From Leeuwenhoekiella parthenopeia (GTDB lineage Bacteria; Bacteroidota; Bacteroidia; Flavobacteriales; Flavobacteriaceae), in the NCBI RefSeq assembly GCF_020782115.1, contig NZ_JAJGMW010000001.1, forward strand, positions 280,126 to 344,125: a DNA stretch of 64,000 bases, read 5' to 3'. Shown in pieces: positions 39,212-45,872 of the stretch (within the stretch, counting starts at the first letter, position 1; each line of letters starts with the position of its first letter). Made by a program: the position numbers and the translations under genes. The notes beneath the pieces were generated by a model. The model was not told the DNA's origin. It was given only the letters and a program-made list of their open reading frames with translations, and ran no database searches.

Positions 39212-40912
39212 TCAGCTTTCTACAGATCGCAATTGCTTTAAATAGTTTGATGGTTTCTCCCCTACTTTTCGCTCAAAAGCTTTAGAAAAGGAGTAAGCGC
39301 GCTTAAAACCAACCTCTTCTCCCAAAGCCTGGATCTTGTAAAACTGAAGTTGTGGATCATCCTCCAGCTTTTTGAGTAGGTGTTGTACCCGTAATTCATT
39401 GATATAATTGGAAAAGTTGACTCCTTTAACCTCATTGATTACCCGTGAGAGATAGGCTGAGTTGGTATTCAGATTTTTGGCAAGTCCGAAAAGGCTTAAC
39501 TCAGGATCTAGAAAGGCTTCCCCCTCTTCAAACTTTTGCAATCGGTGCAGCAATACGGTTTTAATCTCTTCGGTAAGAACCGGCTCCGTTACTTCTTCAT
39601 CGTTACTGATTTTTTTTGCTACCAAAGACGTTGCTGCTTGAGATAAATTGGTTTGTTTGTGCTTGAAGCTGTAGTTTATATATAACCCAGCAGCTAAAAC
39701 TACGAGCACCAATAAACTGTACCCCAGAATTTGTTTTCGATACTTCTTTTGTAGCGCTCGCCTTGCAGAATTTACTTCTTCCAGAAGTCTGGGTTTTACT
39801 ACCTGATTGAGATAGCTGTCAGTTACAAATAGCTTGTTAGCGTTGATGACTGAATCAACCGCTAATGCCCTGCGTGTATAATACAGCTCCTTGTCTGGAT
39901 TCTGCGTGTTCTTGTTATAATCAATCAGATAATTATAGACTCCTTTAAGCTCCGGATATACTTCCTGATTTAGCGTGTAAACCGAATCGATCTTTTTAAA
40001 ATAATCGTAAGCTAAAGCGGTCTGAGCATTCCTTTTAGCGATTTGTCCCAGATAGTAATAGGAAACCGAGACCACAGAAAGGTCCTCCGAGATTGCCGGT
40101 AAAGCCTCCTTTAAAAGCCGTTCCGCATTTTCAAAATGACCTAGATAGTATTCATTGACCCCGTTGGAATGCAGAAAATCATAAAAGAATAGCCGGTCGG
40201 GAGTACTCAAGGTTTTGTTCAATCCGATTTCGATAAGTCGGTCTGCCTCTTCATACTCTTCCGCGCGCTGATAAGCCAGTTGCAGATTATGCAGGGTGAT
40301 TAAATAATCTTCCTGATATTCGGTTTCAAAATCAGGCCGTGATTGTAGATAAGCGATATGATTCTCATAGATTTCAATAGCCTTACTATAATTACCCCAT
40401 CGATTTTGAAAGGCTCCTAAAGCCTGACTGATCTCAATCTCCTGTTCTCGATTTCGATTCAATCGGGCCAAATCATAAGCTTTATAATAGGCTTTTAACG
40501 ATTTAACATAAGCTCCGCTTTCGTAATAATAATAGCCCTTTAGCATATAACCCAATGCAGGATAGGTATAATCCCCACAGTTTTGGGAATACAGAATGAC
40601 ACTGTCTGCGTAGCTTAAATTGGTTTCGGTATCGTATAAACGGGCAGCGAAATCAAAAGCCCGTGCCACTTCAAAACTGTCTTTGGCCAATCGGGCTTTA
40701 TAGAGATAGGCTTCCGCAATCAGCCTTTGCTGCCGGAAGGCTACGGCTTCATCATCATAAGCCGCTCTCAGTTCTGGGATGCTCAAACCTTTAAGATAGT
40801 TTCGGTAGTAGCTGGCATGCACATCGGGGTGGTGTAACTTTTCGGTATCAGCTACTCCCTGCTGCGGAAAACCAAGTGTACAAATCCATATCCAAATCCC
40901 AAATGACGACAT
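39212..40912 (-). CDS. Membrane-spanning TPR-AraC transcriptional regulator
   Basis: 566 aa. A hydrophobic N-terminus (MSSFGIWIWICTLGFPQQGVA) looks like a signal peptide. Residues about 50-380 are TPR-like helical repeats (ALGYMLKGYYYYESGAYVKSLKAYYKAYDLA, EIEISQALGAFQNRWGNYSKAIEIYENH). One membrane helix (ILGYSLLVLVVLAAGLYINY, about 395-415) is followed by a C-terminal AraC-type HTH (LFGLAKNLNTNSAYLSRVINEVKGVNFSNYINELRV ... EEVGFKRAYSFSKAFERKVGEKPSNY). The layout suggests periplasmic TPRs sensing a peptide or protein and a cytoplasmic DNA-binding part. 13 nt after the PLP/GNAT gene, so co-transcribed. Confidence 0.88.
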   Translation of the reverse strand: MSSFGIWIWICTLGFPQQGVADTEKLHHPDVHASYYRNYLKGLSIPELRAAYDDEAVAFRQQRLIAEAYLYKARLAKDSFEVARAFDFAARLYDTETNLSYADSVILYSQNCGDYTYPALGYMLKGYYYYESGAYVKSLKAYYKAYDLARLNRNREQEIEISQALGAFQNRWGNYSKAIEIYENHIAYLQSRPDFETEYQEDYLITLHNLQLAYQRAEEYEEADRLIEIGLNKTLSTPDRLFFYDFLHSNGVNEYYLGHFENAERLLKEALPAISEDLSVVSVSYYYLGQIAKRNAQTALAYDYFKKIDSVYTLNQEVYPELKGVYNYLIDYNKNTQNPDKELYYTRRALAVDSVINANKLFVTDSYLNQVVKPRLLEEVNSARRALQKKYRKQILGYSLLVLVVLAAGLYINYSFKHKQTNLSQAATSLVAKKISNDEEVTEPVLTEEIKTVLLHRLQKFEEGEAFLDPELSLFGLAKNLNTNSAYLSRVINEVKGVNFSNYINELRVQHLLKKLEDDPQLQFYKIQALGEEVGFKRAYSFSKAFERKVGEKPSNYLKQLRSVES

Positions 40913-40925
40913 GCTTTCAAATGTA

Positions 40926-43355
40926 TTAGCTTAATTTATCAGTAGCTCCCTGTAAAACCCCCAGTGATTCCAGCTTGTAATTATCCCTGACCTGAACATA
41001 ACTCACATTTTCAATAACTTCTGCTCCCAGTTTCCGCTTCTCAAAACCGGCGGTCATTCCAAAATCGATACGTTTCATCCCCAATTCCTTCGCTCTTAAA
41101 ATCGTGTGATAAAGCAATTGCCTGTAGACCCCATATTCGTTGACATATTCATAATCGAGACCAATTAGATTCGGCACGTAGGTTTTACCCGATTTATAGC
41201 AAAACATTACACCTAAGATCAATCGGTATTTGTCGTCGTCATCATTACAGAGTACAATGAATTCATATGCACTATGGGCGTTCATATTCTGGAATAGCTG
41301 AAAGGGATAGGTGAAGGTATTGAGGCCCAAATTGGCTTTTTTAACCTTCTTATATAATTTATAACAGCGTCTTAATTCCACCCGATTTAATGAAGGGCGT
41401 ATTTGAACATCAACGTGCTCTTGAAAAGTTGCGATATCCTTTCTAAAATGGGCGCGTGACTTTTTACTAAGACTGCTTATAAAATCAGCACTGCTCTCCC
41501 AGTCAAATTGTTCAAACCGGGCAGATTCGGGCATATCCATACGCACAAAGCCCTGTAAATTAAAATGTTTATGCAAAGGGTTGTCTTTCCTAAAATCACG
41601 AAGCACAATCATTTCAGCCTGAAACTCCCGTTCGAGATCTTCCAGTACACGGAAAAACACGTTTAAAGCTTCCAGCCAATCGGTATGATCAAAATCAATA
41701 TATAGATGATCGCCTTCGGTGATAAGCGATCCCAGACTCAAGACCCTGGAGGTTAAATGATAGGGATTCCTCTTACGTTCTTTTTCCAGATATGCAGATA
41801 CCTCTTTTTTAGAAAAGATATCATCTTTCCACAGCGCACACGTAAGATAAGTCATGAGTACAGGCTCCTGATTGTGTAGAATAACTACATACCGAAACTC
41901 CCAGTTGTTTTCCTGCTTTTCATTTCCACTAAAGGATTCTTCCAATAATCTAAGACCCTCCCAATCGTATATGCTCTTCCCTCCCATATAGGTATTCCAC
42001 AGTTCCTTATCGATCTTTGTTATGCTTGATTCCAGGCTGACCTGAAACCTGCCAGAATATTTTGAGGCATCCAGAGTATCAGATGCCTTAGCCTCGGGTA
42101 GTTTAAAAGCCCTGCGCACCCGTTGCAGGGAAGTTTGCGTATGCTCGAGCGCCAGCTTGTAGTTTATGGACAAGGCGTCCACCAGGCCGGTTATATCCTC
42201 AAGTTCGTTATGGGTAGAAATGGTGATGCGTACTCCGGTATTCTTAACAGGTACTGCCGGAAAAATACCCAGATTGGTGTAAAATCCATCCTGCATCATC
42301 AGTTTAACCAGTTCATAACCCGTGGCGGGTGTTCCCGTGCCAATAAAATGTACCGGGGAATCATTGTGATCGATTAGTGGCAAATCGGTCTGGGACAGCA
42401 ACCTGTTAAAATGGCTTATCCGGTTTTGCAAATCCTGCTGCCGCTCATAAATCTCATCCGATAAATGAATTTTTGAAGAAGCGATTGCTGCGGCCACCGA
42501 AGCCGGTTCCAATTGTGCGGAAAAAGTAAGCGGACCTCCAAAGTTCTTAATCCGGGAATACAATTTGCGATCTGTAGTAACCACAGTAGCCCCGCTTGCT
42601 CCAAAGGTTTTGCTTAAGGTACCTATTAGCAAGACCTGTTTGGGCAATTCCTTGAGCACACTCATTACATACCCGCTACCGTGCTTACCCTTCCAACTCA
42701 TGCCGTGAACATCGTCGAAATACAGATGCAATTGCGGGTATTTCTTAACCAGACCCATCAGTTCGTCAATAGGTGCAAAATCCCCGTACATGGAATATAC
42801 CCCATCTGCGAGGTACCAAACCTTCTCTGCTCGTTGCCCCAACTCCCGGAGTTTTTCCTCCAGCATATTCAGGTTATTATGCCTGATCATCTCTACCGGG
42901 ATGCCGCGCGATTTCAATACCTCTGTAGCGTGATGTACACTCCAATGCACCTGATGATCCAGAATTACCGCATCTTCATCTCGTACCGCTGCCGGTAGTA
43001 CGGCCAGATGCCCCAGGGTACTGTTTTTGGTAATAATTACCGGGGTATTATAAATAGCAGCCATTTGCTGCTCAAGTTCTTCATACAGCGGATGCGAGAT
43101 GTAAGATTTGGAAAGTGGAAACTGAGTCCCACAGTCCCGAATAGCCTGAATGGCTGCTTCTTTTAGGCGGGGATCCTGCTCAAGCCCTAGATAACCGGTG
43201 GTACCAAAGTGATAGTGTTTTGTCCCATCAATCTCCATATACCTGCCACTAAGGGTACTACCGCTGGCATACAAATGAAGTACCCCTTCTTCTTTGGCGC
43301 GTACCATCACATCGTCAACCGAATCCAAAAAATTATTGTGCTTAATCTTTGCCAT
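40926..43355 (-). CDS. PLP-dependent alpha-oxoamine synthase-like aminotransferase fused to a GNAT-type acyltransferase
   Basis: 809 aa, cytoplasmic. Residues about 30-400 are a fold-type I PLP enzyme of the alpha-oxoamine synthase group (relatives: BioF, KBL, serine palmitoyltransferase): HYHFGTTGYLGLEQDPRLKEAA, YFDDVHGMSWKGKHGSGYV and the Schiff-base Lys at about 248 in LIGTLSKTFGASGAT. Residues about 430-800 form a GNAT/FemAB-like domain (FRKDIATFQEHVDV, YKLYKKVKKANLGLNTF, RIDFGMTAGFEKRKLGAEV). The fusion could condense an acyl-CoA with an amino acid and then acylate the product. Substrates are unknown. First gene of a minus-strand operon; three operator-like repeats lie 85-170 nt upstream. 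Confidence 0.85.
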   Translation of the reverse strand: MAKIKHNNFLDSVDDVMVRAKEEGVLHLYASGSTLSGRYMEIDGTKHYHFGTTGYLGLEQDPRLKEAAIQAIRDCGTQFPLSKSYISHPLYEELEQQMAAIYNTPVIITKNSTLGHLAVLPAAVRDEDAVILDHQVHWSVHHATEVLKSRGIPVEMIRHNNLNMLEEKLRELGQRAEKVWYLADGVYSMYGDFAPIDELMGLVKKYPQLHLYFDDVHGMSWKGKHGSGYVMSVLKELPKQVLLIGTLSKTFGASGATVVTTDRKLYSRIKNFGGPLTFSAQLEPASVAAAIASSKIHLSDEIYERQQDLQNRISHFNRLLSQTDLPLIDHNDSPVHFIGTGTPATGYELVKLMMQDGFYTNLGIFPAVPVKNTGVRITISTHNELEDITGLVDALSINYKLALEHTQTSLQRVRRAFKLPEAKASDTLDASKYSGRFQVSLESSITKIDKELWNTYMGGKSIYDWEGLRLLEESFSGNEKQENNWEFRYVVILHNQEPVLMTYLTCALWKDDIFSKKEVSAYLEKERKRNPYHLTSRVLSLGSLITEGDHLYIDFDHTDWLEALNVFFRVLEDLEREFQAEMIVLRDFRKDNPLHKHFNLQGFVRMDMPESARFEQFDWESSADFISSLSKKSRAHFRKDIATFQEHVDVQIRPSLNRVELRRCYKLYKKVKKANLGLNTFTYPFQLFQNMNAHSAYEFIVLCNDDDDKYRLILGVMFCYKSGKTYVPNLIGLDYEYVNEYGVYRQLLYHTILRAKELGMKRIDFGMTAGFEKRKLGAEVIENVSYVQVRDNYKLESLGVLQGATDKLS

Positions 43356-43439
43356 AAGAAGATAGATTTTAAATTTGTTATTGAAGCTAGATAATTATTT
43401 CCTAGCCTCTATTCTTTCCCCCTACGCAAAGCGCTTTTT

Positions 43440-43454
43440 ATCCCTTAGAGACAA
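43440..43454 (+). promoter_or_regulatory. Operator-like direct repeat, copy 1
   Basis: ATCCCTTAGAGACAA. Lies in the divergent region between the PLP/GNAT operon and the STAS-like/AraC operon. Copy 2 follows 21 bp downstream, about two helical turns, as expected for AraC-family dimers. Confidence 0.6.
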
Positions 43455-43460
43455 CTTTTA

Positions 43461-43475
43461 ATCCCTTAAAGGCAA
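43461..43475 (+). promoter_or_regulatory. Operator-like direct repeat, copy 2
   Basis: ATCCCTTAAAGGCAA, 13 of 15 identical to copy 1 and in the same orientation. Confidence 0.6.
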
Positions 43476-43510
43476 TTAGTTGACTCCAAAAGCCTGTAAA
43501 GGATCATAAA

Positions 43511-43525
43511 ATCCCTTAGAGACAA
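43511..43525 (+). promoter_or_regulatory. Operator-like direct repeat, copy 3
   Basis: ATCCCTTAGAGACAA, identical to copy 1, 50 bp beyond copy 2 and about 50 nt upstream of the STAS-like start codon. Confidence 0.6.
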
Positions 43526-43573
43526 GTAATTATATGAGTTGAACATATTATTTATATTAATTTGGTGCGGATT

Positions 43574-43954
43574 ATGATTATGCACAATTTTTTAGAAACC
43601 GATTATGCCAGGATGCGAATTGCAGATTCCATCCTGTTTTTTGAGTACAAGCCTACCCAGATACGAGGTATCGAGCTTGCCAGACGTATTGTGTCAGATC
43701 GCATTCAATTTCAAAATGGACGCGCATATCCCGTATTATGCGATGCCAGTAAGCTTCTGGATGCAGACACCATCGCAAGGAACTTTTTTGCCTATGAAGG
43801 CACGTTGCTGACTAAAGCAATTAGCTTTTTGGTACAGCCTATTCACAATAAAGCCCGGGCAGAGTTTTTTGTCCAATCTAATACACATCTGGTCCCTACC
43901 GGAATTTTTACCAACGAAGAACAAGCACTAGACTTTTTAAAGTCTTATATCTAA
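43574..43954 (+). CDS. Small STAS/SpoIIAA-like protein (DUF7793-like)
   Basis: 126 aa from the ATG at 43574; an ATG two codons later is equally possible. No signal peptide. The order beta-strand, RGIELARRIVSDRIQFQNGRAYPVLCDASKL, a helix, then FLVQPIHNKARAEFFVQSNTHLVPTGIFTNEEQALDFLKSY fits a compact alpha/beta STAS-like fold seen in small Bacteroidota proteins. Function is unknown; such domains bind partners or lipids. It is divergent from the PLP/GNAT gene and starts the operon that continues with an AraC regulator, so a regulatory accessory role is likely. Confidence 0.6.
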   Translation: MIMHNFLETDYARMRIADSILFFEYKPTQIRGIELARRIVSDRIQFQNGRAYPVLCDASKLLDADTIARNFFAYEGTLLTKAISFLVQPIHNKARAEFFVQSNTHLVPTGIFTNEEQALDFLKSYI

Positions 43955-43997
43955 GTAACGCTATGACCTTTAGTGTAATGAATAAATTAATACCGGT

Positions 43998-44945
43998 ATG
44001 GAAACAGAATTTAATACTAATGACGACGAAAGAATCTCCCTAATTAAGAAAATGATTATTGAGATGGGAAGGGGTAACTTAAATTACCGTATTCCTACCA
44101 CTACAAATGATGATGAGATTGAAGCCATCACGGTCCTGATCAATATGCTGGCCGACAAGCTCTCCGAATATTTTGAAAACCTCTATCTGATACAAAGCAG
44201 AAAAACCTATGAACATCTTATTGACATAGGTTTTGTATTGGATGAGGATTATAATATTCAAGGGGTCACATCCTCTTACAAGGACTATATTCCGATTAAA
44301 AAATCCCGCCTGATTGGTATGCAGTTTAAAGAACTCCTGGATAAGGAATCTCAGGATCTTTGGTCTAAGGCTATTGCAGAGATCAACAAGTTCCCCAAAA
44401 AATTAAATTTAAATTTAAAAGGTAAAAAGAAGCTTAAACAACCGATCACGTTCTTTTTGAATGAATTATATCCCAAAGAATCCAAGTCTAAATTTTTATT
44501 GACCGGCGTACGTACTGTAAATATCAGGGAGCACCTGGACAGTATGTATTCTGAATCTGAAGGAGAAAATCACTATAAAAATTTCCTTGATCTTTCGGAT
44601 TCGGTTTTAAAAAATGAAGAGGATATCAGCATCATCAAACAGATTCACGCCCACATTGAAAAGAATATCTCTGAATCTCTGGGATCCTTACAAGAACTTG
44701 CTCACGAGTTTGGAACCAATGAGTTCAAACTAAAAAACGGATTTAAGGAACTTTATGGAATCACGGTATTTAAATTTCAAATGGAAGAACGCCTCAATTA
44801 TGCCAAAACTTTGGTAGAATCCTCTTCCATCCCTTTAAAATCTATTGCAGTCATGATGGGTTTTAAAACCTCTTCTCATTTTTCACGCTCCTTTAAAAAT
44901 CACTTCGGTAGCACTCCCCGGGAATTGAGGAAAGCGGGGAATTAA
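43998..44945 (+). CDS. AraC-family regulator with N-terminal HAMP/PAS-like sensory part
   Basis: 315 aa, soluble. The N-terminus (MGRGNLNYRIPTTTNDDEIEAITVLINMLADKLSEYFENL) looks like a cytoplasmic HAMP-type helix pair. A PAS-like segment follows (DIGFVLDEDYNIQGVTSSYKDYIPIKKSRLIGMQFKELLD). The C-terminal 100 residues are an AraC HTH with both helices visible (SLQELAHEFGTNEFKLKNGFKELYGI and IPLKSIAVMMGFKTSSHFSRSFKNHFGSTPRELR). Downstream of the STAS-like gene by 43 nt. Probably binds the ATCCCTTAGAGACAA sites on both sides of its own operon; this is inference from position. Confidence 0.88.
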   Translation: METEFNTNDDERISLIKKMIIEMGRGNLNYRIPTTTNDDEIEAITVLINMLADKLSEYFENLYLIQSRKTYEHLIDIGFVLDEDYNIQGVTSSYKDYIPIKKSRLIGMQFKELLDKESQDLWSKAIAEINKFPKKLNLNLKGKKKLKQPITFFLNELYPKESKSKFLLTGVRTVNIREHLDSMYSESEGENHYKNFLDLSDSVLKNEEDISIIKQIHAHIEKNISESLGSLQELAHEFGTNEFKLKNGFKELYGITVFKFQMEERLNYAKTLVESSSIPLKSIAVMMGFKTSSHFSRSFKNHFGSTPRELRKAGN

Positions 44946-44959
44946 TCCCTTAGAGGTAA
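44945..44959 (+). promoter_or_regulatory. Operator-like repeat, copy 4 (upstream of MauE)
   Basis: ATCCCTTAGAGGTAA, 13 of 15 identical to copy 1, starting on the last base of the AraC stop codon and 55 nt before the mauE-like start. Its placement suggests that the MauE/DUF6520 genes belong to the same regulon. Confidence 0.55.
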
Positions 44960-45013
44960 ATCATTATCCAAAATTGTCAAGTATTCTTTCGGAACTTGCA
45001 GTAAAGTTCTGAT

Positions 45014-45451
45014 ATGCAAACCTTAAAGTCTTACACTACGAGTATCTACCTGGGTATATGTCTGGCGCTTAGCCTGCTCTGGATGTATGCAGCTACGGCT
45101 AAAATCCTCGAGTTTGACCAGTTTAAAATACAGATGAGTCAGGTAAGCTTTCTAAAACCGATGGCCGACATTCTGGTATGGTTCATTCCACTTTTGGAAT
45201 ATTTTCTGGCTGCTCTTCTACTGGTATCCAAAACACGCCGGCTCGCGTTAATGGGTTCTGCAGTATTGATGAGCGTATTTACGGTATATATAGGCGGGAT
45301 GATCAGTTTTAGTCCGGAACTGCCCTGCTCATGTGGTGGGATTATCAATCACCTCACCTGGCAGCAGCATCTGATATTTAACCTGTTTTTTACTGGCTTG
45401 GCTTATTGGGGCTGTTACCGTTTTAAACACTTTAAAATAAACAACATTTAA
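45014..45451 (+). CDS. MauE/DoxX-family redox-associated membrane protein
   Basis: 145 aa with four membrane helices (SIYLGICLALSLLWMYAATAKI, ILVWFIPLLEYFLAALLLV, LALMGSAVLMSVFTVYIGGM, LIFNLFFTGLAYWGCY). ELPCSCGGII between helices 3 and 4 carries the Cys pair typical of MauE-like proteins, which are linked to disulfide formation or thiol redox in the periplasm. It is followed after 82 nt by the small secreted DUF6520 protein containing two Cys residues, which could be its client. Preceded by an operator-like repeat. Confidence 0.85.
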   Translation: MQTLKSYTTSIYLGICLALSLLWMYAATAKILEFDQFKIQMSQVSFLKPMADILVWFIPLLEYFLAALLLVSKTRRLALMGSAVLMSVFTVYIGGMISFSPELPCSCGGIINHLTWQQHLIFNLFFTGLAYWGCYRFKHFKINNI

Positions 45452-45533
45452 AATATGAATCGTGTGCACGACGATTAGGGAGAGCCGAAAACCTTCGAAT
45501 TCGAGTAGGCATAATCTTTTAATACTTTTTATT

Positions 45534-45812
45534 ATGAAAAAGTCTAAAATAATGATCCCGGTGATGACACTGGGGCTGGCAGTAGGCCTGGCTTTTGCCA
45601 ATACCGCAAACCAGTCAAATGGATGGATTGACCTGGATGGTACTCCTACACAATTGAGCAACGACCCTTGTACGGGTACTAGCCAAAATTGTTCAGTGCG
45701 TTTTGAGGAAGATCCACAGCAACGGAATTTTGAAGTCTATACGGATATGTCATTGACTACCCGTAAAGCAAGTGGTGTTGATACACCCTATTTGATTCCG
45801 GGTACTCCTTAA
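45534..45812 (+). CDS. Small secreted DUF6520-like protein
   Basis: 92 aa from the ATG at 45534 (the frame is open upstream, but this start yields signal peptide MKKSKIMIPVMTLGLAVGLAFA). The mature part of about 70 residues has the DUF6520 layout: GWIDLDGTPTQ, then DPCTGTSQNCSVRF with two Cys seven residues apart, and an acidic or Thr-rich tail. Function is not known. Its neighbour MauE suggests that the Cys pair is oxidised in the periplasm. Between the two genes lie an AATCGT/ACGATT inverted repeat (45458-45476) and a TCGAATTCGA palindrome. A strong terminator follows. Confidence 0.8.
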   Translation: MKKSKIMIPVMTLGLAVGLAFANTANQSNGWIDLDGTPTQLSNDPCTGTSQNCSVRFEEDPQQRNFEVYTDMSLTTRKASGVDTPYLIPGTP

Positions 45813-45839
45813 TCCGATAGGATTAAACCCGGTAAAATG

Positions 45840-45867
45840 CCTCCCCATAGCCGCTTCTATGGGGAGG
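45840..45867. terminator. Bidirectional terminator between DUF6520 and the M16 protease gene
   Basis: Perfect 11-bp stem CCTCCCCATAG / CTATGGGGAGG with a 6-nt loop. It is followed by TTATTTTAATT on the plus strand and by CATTTTACC on the minus strand. It lies between the stop codons of two convergent genes and can serve both. Confidence 0.85.
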
Positions 45868-45872
45868 TTATT

